Shown one piece after another: positions 22,999 to 31,238 of a stretch of 38,193 nt of DNA. The notes under the pieces are model-generated. The model was given only the letters and a program-made list of their open reading frames with translations. It was not told the origin of the DNA and did no database searches. The first letter of the stretch is position 1. Each line of letters begins with the position of its first letter. The DNA is from Candidatus Binatia bacterium (GTDB taxonomy: Bacteria; Desulfobacterota; Binatia; UBA9968): assembly GCA_036504975.1 (NCBI GenBank), contig DASXUF010000100.1, positions 1-38,193 of the forward strand, in the 5' to 3' direction. Made by a program: the position numbers and the translations under genes.

Positions 22999-23724
22999 AT
23001 GGAAACGAAAGAACGGCCGCCGGAGAAGGCATGGGAAGACAGGGGGTTTATCAATCGCTGGGACGAGCAGTCCGATCGGGAGCGCGGCATCCGCGAGATG
23101 CAGATGAAGGCCGCCGTCTTTATGATTCCGCATCCCAAAGAGCAGCCGATCCGCATTCTCGACGTCGGCGCCGGCTACGGCGCGCTGGCGGCGGACATCC
23201 TCGAAGACCGTCCGAACGCGAGCGCGGTCTGCTTGGACGGCTCCAAGGAGATGATCAAGCTGGGGCGGGAGCGGAACGGAAGGTTCGCAGGGCGGATCGA
23301 GTTCGTTCACGGCGTACTGGACGCGCCGGACTGGTTCGGCGTGCTTTCCGGTTCTTTCAACGCGGTGGTTTCGGCGCGCGCGCTGCACCACCTCACGCGT
23401 GAGCGGCGGCAAAAGCTTTTCCGCGAAGTCTACGACCTGCTTCGTCCGGGCGGTTGTTTCATCAACGCCGACAGCTTCAAAGCGTCGAGCGAAGAGATGC
23501 GGGCGCGCTACCGCAAAACCCGCCAGCGCTGGATCGATGGATCTGCCAATGGAGAAGGGGAAGCGTCGAAAGCGCCTTCTAGAGAGCGGCTGCCTCACGG
23601 CGCGCACTACAACGGATTGATGGAAGAGGAGTTGTTCGCGCTAAGAGCGGCCGGCTTCCGCGACGTGGACTGTTTCTGGAAATTCACGAATTATGGAACC
23701 TATGGCGGGTTTAAGCCAGGCTAA
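22999..23724 (+). CDS. Class I SAM-dependent methyltransferase
   Basis: A 241-residue Rossmann-fold methyltransferase. The SAM-binding motif I is ILDVGAGYGALAADI at about 52-66, motif II includes VCLDGSKEMIKL, and the post-motif acidic and aromatic segment is FNAVVSARALHHLTRE. TGGAGGATTC precedes the ATG. It diverges from the aminotransferase, and its 3' end overlaps the convergent binding-protein gene by 4 bases (shared stop region at 23721-23724). The substrate cannot be told; the C-terminal half (FWKFTNYGTYGGF) is typical of small-molecule methyltransferases. Confidence 0.85.
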   Translation: METKERPPEKAWEDRGFINRWDEQSDRERGIREMQMKAAVFMIPHPKEQPIRILDVGAGYGALAADILEDRPNASAVCLDGSKEMIKLGRERNGRFAGRIEFVHGVLDAPDWFGVLSGSFNAVVSARALHHLTRERRQKLFREVYDLLRPGGCFINADSFKASSEEMRARYRKTRQRWIDGSANGEGEASKAPSRERLPHGAHYNGLMEEELFALRAAGFRDVDCFWKFTNYGTYGGFKPG

Positions 23725-24824
23725 TCCCGTTTCGTGATCTCCTTCGCCAGCTTGAAAATCGGCGCCGTTTCGGAAAATTCCGGGCGGGTGACGTCGAGGT
23801 ATTTTACGCCGTCGGCCAGCCGGCGCGCCTCAGGAACTTTGTCTTTAGGGATATCGATCCGGAGCGAGTTGCGGAACTCGGAGCCCAGCGGATCTTCCAT
23901 GTCTTGCAGCGCCGTCTGGCCTTTGCGCGAGAGATACCAGTTGACGAAAACCCGGGCCGCGTTCGGATGGGGCGCACGGTTGAGGAAACTCAACGTGCCG
24001 CCGCCTGAAGAAAAGCTTCGCCCCTCTTTCCATGGCACATCGTCCAGAGACGCCACGGGAAGCCCCTGCTGCCGGGCGCGATCGACGTCCTTGCAGCCCA
24101 TGCAGAGCGCGAACCTTCCCTGCGACAGCCAATCGGTCATCTGGCGGAACTCGCGGCTGAAAGTAATTTCCATCGTACCGAAAAAGCGCTTGATCCATTC
24201 CGGGCCCAGCTCGGGATTGTAGTAGAAAAACTGCATCGAGGCGCCGAGCCCGGTATTCACCGGTTCCAAAGAAACGATCTTGCCTTTCCACTTCGGATGG
24301 ACCAAATCCCAGAAGGATTGAAACTCTTTCGGATCGGTCAGCTTGACGTTGTAGGAGAGCTGTCCGCTGCCGCTTGAGTTTCCGATATAGGCGAAGATGT
24401 ACTGTGCCTCCGGGTCGATGTAGCGATGTCTTCCGCCGAACCACCTGGACTCGTCCACGACCTCGGGGAGCAAGAGCAGCGGCTTGATCGGTTCCAACGC
24501 CTTGGCCTTGTAAAGGACATTGAAGTTTGTGTTGGCGCCGCTGCTGAAGAGGTCCGCAAGATATTTTCCGCCTCTTCGTTCGGCCATAATCCTGAGTCCC
24601 AGTTGCGAGCCCGTGGCGCTCACGGCGTTCACCTTGATGTCGGGATACTCGGCGCGAAAACCCTCGAACGCCGCCTCGTAGCGGTAGACGTAGACGGTAA
24701 CTTGTCCCTCTTTCTTCGCCGCCTGAAGAGTTTTCTCCCACTCCTGCTTCCAATCGGCCGGCGCTACGTGGGGGAGCAGCAGGAAAAAAAGCAGCGCCAT
24801 GAAACGGAGGAGTTTTGGGGTCAT
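23721..24824 (-). CDS. Iron-type ABC substrate-binding protein
   Basis: A 367-residue exported binding protein. I start it at ATG 24824 (MTPKLLRFMALLFFLLLPHV, a signal peptide ending in APA); the longer reading to 24947 adds residues without a leader. The mature part DWKQEWEKTLQAAKKEGQVT is nearly the same as in the protein at 16392-17510, and both share NRAPHPNAA.VFVNW and RNSLRIDIPKD.VP. They are clear paralogues. The gene is transcribed against the methyltransferase and overlaps its end by 4 bases. No permease is near. The ligand is unknown. Confidence 0.8.
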   Translation of the reverse strand: MTPKLLRFMALLFFLLLPHVAPADWKQEWEKTLQAAKKEGQVTVYVYRYEAAFEGFRAEYPDIKVNAVSATGSQLGLRIMAERRGGKYLADLFSSGANTNFNVLYKAKALEPIKPLLLLPEVVDESRWFGGRHRYIDPEAQYIFAYIGNSSGSGQLSYNVKLTDPKEFQSFWDLVHPKWKGKIVSLEPVNTGLGASMQFFYYNPELGPEWIKRFFGTMEITFSREFRQMTDWLSQGRFALCMGCKDVDRARQQGLPVASLDDVPWKEGRSFSSGGGTLSFLNRAPHPNAARVFVNWYLSRKGQTALQDMEDPLGSEFRNSLRIDIPKDKVPEARRLADGVKYLDVTRPEFSETAPIFKLAKEITKRD

Positions 24825-24973
24825 AAGCGTCGACGTGGTGGGTCGAAAACCCAACCGTATTTCGTCCGAAGAGCGATCTCCCGTGGAAACAACTTGCGGG
24901 AAATGGAGTTGGCTGTCAAGCGAAGAAATTATAGTAATAAAAGACAAAATTCAAAATTTATAGTGGAATCGCT

Positions 24974-26539
24974 TCAGCGCAAAACGTGCTTCAAATGCTC
25001 GGCGAGGCGGAGGGCGAGGGCCACGATGGTAAGCGTCGGGTTTGCGCTGCCGGACGTGGGGAACACGGAGCTTCCCGCGACGTACAGATTGGCGATGCCA
25101 TGAACCCGGCTGTCGGGATCGACCACGCCGTGGCGCGGATCGGGATGCATGCGGGTCGTGCCCATGTGATGACGCGCTCCACGGAGAGCGGCCGGCCACG
25201 GGTCGTTTTCTCCGCCGAGCGAACTTCGCAGGCGGCCGATGCCGGCGCGCCGAAACTCTTCTGCGAGGATCTCGTGCGCCCGATGCGCCGTGCGCTTGTC
25301 GATGGCGCTCAGGCGCCAGTGAAGCGCGACGCGGGGACAACCAAGCTCGTCCTTGGCGTCGGCGAGCACGACCCGGCTCTCGCGGTTCGGCGCCTGCTCC
25401 ATGACGTTCTTCAGTCGAAAAAGCCGCGGCATCGCTCTTCCTCGGTCGAGCTTCAAACGCGCGGCGATCTTCCCGCCGAATAGCCACAGCGTATTTCCGA
25501 CCAGAGCGAACGCTCCGTTCGGTCGCCGTCTCCGGCGCAGGTCTCCGATGAGAAAACGGCAGCCCTCCACGGCCGTTTGCAGCGACTCCTCGTCCAAGAC
25601 GGCGCAATAATTCGTCAGCTTTTCTTGCCGCTGGACCGCCGGGCTGAGCGCCAGGATTCCGCGAATCCTCCGGCCGTCGGCTCCGTGTCCGGAAGTGTAA
25701 AATTCGCTGATGGCTCGTCCGCGAACAAGGATCGCGGCGGCCCGATCGAGATATAGATGTTCCATGAAATAGCGGCCGACCTGGTCGTACGCGTTACCCA
25801 AGCCGGCGGACTGCACCCTGTTCGCTTGCAGCAGGAGACGCGCGTTTTCGATTCCGCCGGTGGCGAGGATGACCGCCCGCGCTTTGACCCGAAATCGATT
25901 GCCCGATAAGCACGCAACGTGAACGCCGGTCACGTAACTCGGAGGCGCCGGAGTCTCCAGATCGACGACGTTTGCCCCGAGGTAAGCGATAATGTTGCTC
26001 GCCTCCCTGATCTCGTTGCGATAGGCCTCACCGAATCGGGTGGGAGGACTGTAGTGAAAGGCATAGGAGCAAAAGCGCTCATCGTCGAAGGCGATGAGAC
26101 GTGTTCCCGGCTCGACCCAGTCGCGCGCGGCGTAGGCGAATGGGCCGAGCTGACAGACGGACTGCGCCTTTTCGTAAAATGGCAGCAGATGCTTGAGATC
26201 GAACGGCCAGCCGCTGTCGGGGACCCAGTCACGCTGCTCGAAATCGAGCGCGGCAAACGGGCGGCATTCGCCGGCCCATTGGTTGGTGGTTCCGCCAAAA
26301 TACCGGCACCGGGTCTGGATCGAATCTAAGGGAAAATACGGCCGCTCCCGCACCTCGCCGGCGTAAAGCGATTGCGTGACCTCATCCGCTGTGAACCAGC
26401 CGCTCTCCAGGAGCACCACGCGGAGTGGACTCGCCCGGAACTCGCGGGCGATCGTGATGCCCGCCGCGCCGGCGCCGACGATGCAGAGGTCGGCCTCGAT
26501 CAGCGAGTCTTCCGGCACGGAGCGCGCGTCAAGGAACAT
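24974..26539 (-). CDS. GMC-family FAD oxidoreductase
   Basis: A 521-residue glucose-methanol-choline oxidoreductase. The N-terminal FAD dinucleotide motif is LCIVGAGAAGITIAREF at about 18-34, with the acidic LLESG end of the second strand. The middle contains GGTTNQWAGEC and VILATGGIENARLLL. The C-terminal active site has HHMGTTRMHP and YVAGSSVFPTSGSANPTLT, with the expected His and Asn. It probably oxidises an alcohol or a sugar in the cytoplasm. It ends a run of six minus-strand genes, 24 bases after the NamZ-like gene, which hints at a link to cell-wall amino-sugar metabolism. Confidence 0.87.
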   Translation of the reverse strand: MFLDARSVPEDSLIEADLCIVGAGAAGITIAREFRASPLRVVLLESGWFTADEVTQSLYAGEVRERPYFPLDSIQTRCRYFGGTTNQWAGECRPFAALDFEQRDWVPDSGWPFDLKHLLPFYEKAQSVCQLGPFAYAARDWVEPGTRLIAFDDERFCSYAFHYSPPTRFGEAYRNEIREASNIIAYLGANVVDLETPAPPSYVTGVHVACLSGNRFRVKARAVILATGGIENARLLLQANRVQSAGLGNAYDQVGRYFMEHLYLDRAAAILVRGRAISEFYTSGHGADGRRIRGILALSPAVQRQEKLTNYCAVLDEESLQTAVEGCRFLIGDLRRRRRPNGAFALVGNTLWLFGGKIAARLKLDRGRAMPRLFRLKNVMEQAPNRESRVVLADAKDELGCPRVALHWRLSAIDKRTAHRAHEILAEEFRRAGIGRLRSSLGGENDPWPAALRGARHHMGTTRMHPDPRHGVVDPDSRVHGIANLYVAGSSVFPTSGSANPTLTIVALALRLAEHLKHVLR

Positions 26540-26563
26540 TTCATCCGCTGGGACGCGTCGATT

Positions 26564-27775
26564 TCACCGATATAGCAATACCGACTCGCGCTCGGCAAGC
26601 CAAGCGGACTCGTCGGCTGAGGCCAGCACGTCGAGATCGGCGGGGGAGGCGGCGGGATCATCCACCCATTGCCGCAACAACTCGCTGCCGTTGATGAGAT
26701 CGATGGCCAGGCGATCCCTTTCATACTCGTAGGGAAAATTGTGCCAGAGATCGTAGTCGGGGCGGAGCAGCCGCAATGACTTGAGCGCCAGCGCGATTAA
26801 GCGCCACGGGCGAAAGCCGTCGTGACTGTATGCGGGATCGTCGACGTGGATTTGGATCCCCGCGCAGAGCTTGCCGGTGTGTTTGTTAAAGGTCGGCTCG
26901 AACCAACAATCTCTCAGCCGGCAGCCGCCGATCCAATTGCTATTTCGCGCCAGCGCTTCCATCTTCGCAAGGAGAGCGCGGGCGTCGATATCGGGCGCGC
27001 CGAAAAGCTCCAGAGGCCGCGTCGTGCCGCGCCCCTCGGAGAGCGTCGTGCCTTCGAGCATGACCGTGCCGGAGTAGCAGCGCGCCATGGAAACATTAGC
27101 CGCGTTCGGGCTCGGGTTCACCCACGCGCGATCGCCGAGCGGCCAGCCGTAGCCGGGCGCGCGCGACGGCTCCCAGCCTTCCATCGTCACGACGTCGTAA
27201 TCCACTTCGAGCCCGAGCGTACTCACGAACCACGTTGCCAGCTCGCCGAGAGTGAGACCATGGCGCATCGGCAGCGGCCCCGCGCCGACGAAGCTTTCCC
27301 AACCCGGCCGGAGATTCAGTCCCTCCACCGGCCGTCCCACCGGATTGGGACGGTCGAGCACCCAGATCGTCTTGCCGTGCTCCGCGGCCGCTTCGAGAAC
27401 ATAACGCAAGGTCGTGATGAAAGTGTAAATGCGGCAACCCAGGTCCTGCAGATCGACGAGGAGAACGTCGAAGCGCTCCATCATCGCCGGCGTCGGCCGA
27501 CGCACTTTTTCGTAGAGACTGAAGATTGGAATCCCATGCACCGGGTCATGGTAGGTGGCCGACTCGATCATGTTGTCCTGCTTGTCGCCGCGGAGCCCGT
27601 GCTGGGGGCCGAAGGCCGCGGCCAGCTCGATGTCGTCGCAGGCGGCGAGCGCGTCGAGCGCGTGAACCAGGTCGCGCGTCACCGACGCCGGGTGAGCGAG
27701 CAGCGCCACGCGCCGGCCCGCCAAAGGTTTTCTCAGCTCGCTCTCTTCAAGCAGACGGTCGATTCCGAACTTCAT
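26564..27775 (-). CDS. NamZ-like exo-beta-N-acetylmuramidase (DUF1343)
   Basis: A 403-residue DUF1343 protein. The family's Bacillus member NamZ removes terminal MurNAc from peptidoglycan fragments. The start at ATG 27775 (MKFGIDRLLEE) gives the family N-terminus GRRVALLAHPASVTRDL. FGPQHGLRGDKQDNM, VDLQDLGCRIYTFITTL, DRPNPVGR and LEGTTLSEGRGTTRPLEL follow in the usual order. A 73-codon extension upstream reads through the repeat element and is not part of the gene. No signal peptide is seen, so it would act inside the cell on recycled muropeptides. The DOMON-protein gene ends 17 bases upstream. Confidence 0.85.
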   Translation of the reverse strand: MKFGIDRLLEESELRKPLAGRRVALLAHPASVTRDLVHALDALAACDDIELAAAFGPQHGLRGDKQDNMIESATYHDPVHGIPIFSLYEKVRRPTPAMMERFDVLLVDLQDLGCRIYTFITTLRYVLEAAAEHGKTIWVLDRPNPVGRPVEGLNLRPGWESFVGAGPLPMRHGLTLGELATWFVSTLGLEVDYDVVTMEGWEPSRAPGYGWPLGDRAWVNPSPNAANVSMARCYSGTVMLEGTTLSEGRGTTRPLELFGAPDIDARALLAKMEALARNSNWIGGCRLRDCWFEPTFNKHTGKLCAGIQIHVDDPAYSHDGFRPWRLIALALKSLRLLRPDYDLWHNFPYEYERDRLAIDLINGSELLRQWVDDPAASPADLDVLASADESAWLAERESVLLYR

Positions 27776-27784
27776 AGTGTTTTG

Positions 27785-27840
27785 TCGCACCCTCACCCTT
27801 TCCCTCTCCCTCTGGGAGAGGGCGAGGGAGAGGGAACCGG
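27785..27840. repeat. palindromic repeat element overlapping the DOMON gene end
   Basis: CCCTCTCCC at 27802-27810 pairs with GGGAGAGGG at 27814-27822, within a longer run beginning ACCCTCACCC. It belongs to the same family as 37058-37094 (21 of 22 positions of the leading arm match). The element supplies the last 13 or so codons and the stop of the DOMON gene. Confidence 0.65.
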
Positions 27841-28383
27841 GCGCTCGATCTCCAACGCGAAAGCGTCCGCGTGATGAAAGTCGGGTTTGCCGGGCGGATG
27901 CTTGAGCGCCCAATAGCTCAGCATGCCGCGATTGTCTTCGATCACGGCGGAAAGCGCAACGCTCAAGCGCGCCCCGGGCTCTATCGCTTGCCAACGATCC
28001 ACCGGCACGAGCGCGTCGAGTTGCAAGCTGTCTCCCGCGCGGCGCACCGTGATCTCCGGCGCCAACTTTTCCTTAGGAGGCGTCGCGGGCTCTCGATAAC
28101 GACGAAACGGATAAACAGCCCACTCGCCGGACGGAGCGATATTGATTTCGTAGTACGCCGGGTGACCCTTCACAGCAACGAAAACCTCGAAGCAGGTGTG
28201 CTCCCACAAGCGATCCGACCGGCGCGGCGGCCTAAAGCGGGGAATCCGGAGACGATTCAACTCGCCCTTAAGGGCGTAACTGAAGGCAAGCGGTTCGCCG
28301 TAGTTCCACGACACGCCCGCCTGGATTTCTTCGACCGCGTCGCTTTCGGTTTCAGGGTGGGGCGTAAGAACCGCTCGAGGCAT
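27793..28383 (-). CDS. DOMON-like (MurB-associated) carbohydrate-binding protein
   Basis: A 196-residue beta-sandwich protein resembling the DOMON_murB-like group, often encoded next to cell-wall recycling genes. LWEHTCFEVFVA, YYEINIAPSGEWAVY and RRYREP in the first two thirds, and LSVALSAVIEDNRGMLSYWALKHP later, are the expected strand pattern. The tail from about residue 184 (PSPSPSPRGRGKG) is encoded by an intergenic palindromic repeat that also gives the TGA stop; the original C-terminus may have ended a few residues earlier. It precedes the NamZ-like gene by 17 bases. A ligand is not visible. Confidence 0.68.
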   Translation of the reverse strand: MPRAVLTPHPETESDAVEEIQAGVSWNYGEPLAFSYALKGELNRLRIPRFRPPRRSDRLWEHTCFEVFVAVKGHPAYYEINIAPSGEWAVYPFRRYREPATPPKEKLAPEITVRRAGDSLQLDALVPVDRWQAIEPGARLSVALSAVIEDNRGMLSYWALKHPPGKPDFHHADAFALEIERPVPSPSPSPRGRGKG

Positions 28384-28410
28384 TGGATGCTAAACGGCAA
28401 CCGCCGAATA

Positions 28411-28878
28411 TCAGAGGCCCAGCCTTTTCTCTGTGGCCCCCGCGTCGTAGGGGACGTATTTATTTTCCCCCGGCCCGCGGATTTCCGGCGTTTCGCCGTC
28501 CTCGAAGAGCCCGACGGCTCCCTCGGCGCTCCGGCCGCCGATCAGCGCCGGCGCATGGGCCTCGGCAACGGTCGCGTTTTGGTTCGAGCGGTTCCACGCC
28601 CAATGGGTCTTGTTGGCGGGGATCCGTTGGAAATCGCCCTTCTTACAGTGGAACCCTTGATCTTCGACAAAAAACCAGATCTCGCCTTCCAGGACATGAT
28701 TGATTTGCTCGGACTCGTGCGCGTGCGGCTTGGTGTGATACCCGGGCGCTCTTTCCGCGATCATCAGGCTGCACTCATTGCCGTAGGCTTTCTTGACGAC
28801 CATGGTGCCTTCTCCGGTCGCTCCCTGCTGAACTCTTTTCCGCCGTGGAATTTCCCGGTCTTTCATGTGCAGCGCCAT
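28411..28878 (-). CDS. Cupin-domain protein
   Basis: A 155-residue single cupin with both classic motifs: motif 1 PHAHESEQINHVLEG (His52, His54, Glu57) and motif 2 GDFQRIPANKTHWAWN (His92, Asn96), so a metal site is complete. GAAGGAGGAATAAA gives a strong ribosome binding site at ATG 28878. It lies 26 bases after the binding protein and 27 before the DOMON gene in the minus-strand run. Cupins of this type are often dioxygenases or isomerases for small acids, but the substrate here is not shown by sequence. It is not closely related to the cupin at 9467-9841. Confidence 0.8.
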   Translation of the reverse strand: MALHMKDREIPRRKRVQQGATGEGTMVVKKAYGNECSLMIAERAPGYHTKPHAHESEQINHVLEGEIWFFVEDQGFHCKKGDFQRIPANKTHWAWNRSNQNATVAEAHAPALIGGRSAEGAVGLFEDGETPEIRGPGENKYVPYDAGATEKRLGL

Positions 28879-28904
28879 TTTATTCCTCCTTCGTTATGTC
28901 CGCG

Positions 28905-29948
28905 TCAGTGCACGTTGAAAATCTTCGGAAAAAGTTTTTCGTAGCGCTCCCACTGATCCCCGATCGTCTCGTCCACGGAGACGAACTGAACCCGCGCGCC
29001 GCGCAACTTGGCCATGAAGGCGGACTTGACGTCCGCTCGGCCGGACGGTTTGACGAATTGCTCTTCCAGAAGGCCTTCTTGAACTTCGCGGGATAGGACG
29101 AAGTCGAGATAAAGCTTTGCGGCGTTCGGGTGCGGGGCCTGGGCGGCGATTCCCATCGTCACGATGTCCACCACGGTCGGGTCGAGGGCGACCCAATCGA
29201 TCGGCGCGCCGCGGCGCTTGGTCAGCTCGACCCGCGGCCCGTTTAAAGTGACGGCGGCCTCGTGCTCTCCCGCCGCTATCAATTGCGTGATCAGCGTATT
29301 GCCGTGGATGGTCTTCAAATTTTGTTCCGCCAGGCGGCGCATGTAAGCGAGCGCTTTATCCTCGCCCCAATGCTGGAGGAGCGCGGCGAACCATTCGACG
29401 GCCGTTTGTTCCAGCACCAGCTTTCCTTTCCAACGGGGATCGAGAAGATCTTGATACCTTTTCGGCGCCGCGGCCGGCGGCACCAGCTTGGTATTGTAAG
29501 ACATGACCTCCGGATTGACGTAAAAAGCGGTCCAAAAACCTTTCTTATCCTTAAAGGCGGCGTCGAACTGCCGGCGCTCCGGGGAGTCGTAGCTCATGAC
29601 GAGCCCGCGCTGGATAAGGTGAAACATGTTGAGACGGCTGACGCCGATGACGTCGACGGAGTGCCGGGCCGCCCGGGCTTCGGTCATGACTCTCGCGGTG
29701 ATTCTCTCGCTGGCGCCCGGGCGAATCAACGAAACTTCGAGAAAAGGATATTTTTGCTTGAAGCGATCGACGATTTTCGAATGGTCGGGCACCGCCAGCA
29801 GCGAGTAGATCATCAAGCCGCCCTCTTTGCGCGCGCCCTCGACGAGCACGGGCTGTTCCGCAGCGCCGGCGAAATGAGCAGGATCATACGAGAGGAAGGC
29901 GCCGAGAGTTAACGCCAAAATCCACGCCGTTGAAATTGTTTTTTGCAT
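28905..29948 (-). CDS. Iron-type ABC substrate-binding protein
   Basis: A 347-residue exported binding protein. The signal peptide (TAWILALTLGAFLSY) spans about 1-29. LVEGARKEGGLMIYSLL is the family opening, IRPGASERITARVMTEA a ligand loop, and APHPNAAKLYLDFVLSREVQ the conserved C-terminal lobe. It is more distant from the two proteins at 16392 and 23721. It lies 27 bases after the alpha-hydroxy-acid oxidase gene and 26 before the cupin gene. There is no permease or ATPase in the run. The ligand may be the oxidase substrate; this is inference. Confidence 0.8.
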   Translation of the reverse strand: MQKTISTAWILALTLGAFLSYDPAHFAGAAEQPVLVEGARKEGGLMIYSLLAVPDHSKIVDRFKQKYPFLEVSLIRPGASERITARVMTEARAARHSVDVIGVSRLNMFHLIQRGLVMSYDSPERRQFDAAFKDKKGFWTAFYVNPEVMSYNTKLVPPAAAPKRYQDLLDPRWKGKLVLEQTAVEWFAALLQHWGEDKALAYMRRLAEQNLKTIHGNTLITQLIAAGEHEAAVTLNGPRVELTKRRGAPIDWVALDPTVVDIVTMGIAAQAPHPNAAKLYLDFVLSREVQEGLLEEQFVKPSGRADVKSAFMAKLRGARVQFVSVDETIGDQWERYEKLFPKIFNVH

Positions 29949-29975
29949 CTCGCTTCTCTGGGCAAAAAGAGCCTC

Positions 29976-31052
29976 TCACAAGCGCGGCGCTTTGACCACC
30001 AGGCTGGCATCGATGCTCGCGATCGTCGGCCGGCCGCACTTCGCCATGGTGATCTCGATTTCCTCGCGGAGGATCTCCAGGACGCGAGCGACGCCGTGCT
30101 CGCCGCCGACGGCGAGACCCCAAAAAAGCGGACGGCCGATGAAGACGGCCTTCGCTCCCAAGGCGATGGCCTTCACGACATCGGCACCGCGCCGGATGCC
30201 GCCGTCGAGCAGGATCTCCATCTTTCCCTTCGCCGCGTCCACCGCCTCTGATAGGACCTCGATCGTCGCCAAGGTATTATCGAGGTGGCGGCCGCCGTGG
30301 TTGGAGACGATCACGGCGTCGGCGCCGGCCTCGGCGCAGAGGGCAACGTCTTCGCCCGTCATGATTCCCTTGGCGACGACCGGCAGATCGGTCGCCGATT
30401 TGATCCACTCTAAATCCTTCCAGGTGGCCGCCGGGTCGGCCCCCTCGCCGGCGCTGCCTCCTGGGCGCGGCGGATTCGCTCTCTCTGCGCTTGGTTTTGG
30501 GTAATTGACGCCGCGAGTCCTCCGGTACTTGTTGCGGATGTTGCGCTCGCGCTTGGGCGGCCACTGGGAGTCCAAAGTGACGCAAACCGCTTCGTATCCT
30601 GATTCTTTCGCGCGCGTGAGCCAGTCCTTCGTCAATTTCCGATCGCGAAAGGGATAGAGCTGCACCCAGAGGTGGCCCGCGGCGGCGCCGGCCAATTCTT
30701 CGAAGGAGCTGCCGGCGTTGGCGCTGACCGCCATGATCGTCCCGCAGGCCGCCGCCGCGCGGTAGGTGGCGAACTCGCCGTCGGGATGGGCCCGCCTGTG
30801 CCCGCCGCAGGGCGCGATGAGGACCGGAAGGTTTACTTTGGTACCGAGCACAGTCGTGGAGAGATCGAGCGCGCTAACGTCGCGCAACACTCGCGGGCGA
30901 AAGGCCCACGACTCGTACGCGCGGCGATTTCGCTCGACGCTCAGCTCGTCCGTCGCGCCGCCGGCAATGTAGTCGTATTCCTCTTTCGGCAGGCGTTCTT
31001 TGGCGACGGCCTCGAACTCGAAAAGATTAATCAATTCCGCGCCGGTACTCAT
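29976..31052 (-). CDS. FMN-dependent alpha-hydroxy-acid oxidase/dehydrogenase
   Basis: A 358-residue TIM-barrel flavoenzyme related to glycolate oxidase and lactate dehydrogenase. FEAVAKERLPKEEYDYIAGG is the family start, with the active-site Tyr region near 26-28. LWVQLYPFRDR (Tyr133), DSQWPPKRERNIRNKYR, VVAKGI (Lys228), and SNHGGRHLD (His252, Arg255) follow. In this last motif the residue after Arg is His256 where most members have Gln or Leu, which may alter the site. LLDGGIRRGADVVKAIALGA binds the FMN phosphate. It heads the minus-strand run that includes a binding protein and a cupin. The substrate is unknown; a 2-hydroxy acid is likely. Confidence 0.83.
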   Translation of the reverse strand: MSTGAELINLFEFEAVAKERLPKEEYDYIAGGATDELSVERNRRAYESWAFRPRVLRDVSALDLSTTVLGTKVNLPVLIAPCGGHRRAHPDGEFATYRAAAACGTIMAVSANAGSSFEELAGAAAGHLWVQLYPFRDRKLTKDWLTRAKESGYEAVCVTLDSQWPPKRERNIRNKYRRTRGVNYPKPSAERANPPRPGGSAGEGADPAATWKDLEWIKSATDLPVVAKGIMTGEDVALCAEAGADAVIVSNHGGRHLDNTLATIEVLSEAVDAAKGKMEILLDGGIRRGADVVKAIALGAKAVFIGRPLFWGLAVGGEHGVARVLEILREEIEITMAKCGRPTIASIDASLVVKAPRL

Positions 31053-31238
31053 AAAACCTCCCAGGGCCGTTTAGGTCAACGCTCACATTAGCCTGTTGCA
31101 AAAGGCGGGTCTACTATAGCCTGTGAATGGGAGCTGTTGCGATAGGTGCGCATCGACTCTGGTTTACGGCGAACTGAGCAATGCTGTATCATGTCCCAAA
31201 AGAGATGAGCGGCTTGGGTCCGGAATGCTGAGGATAAA

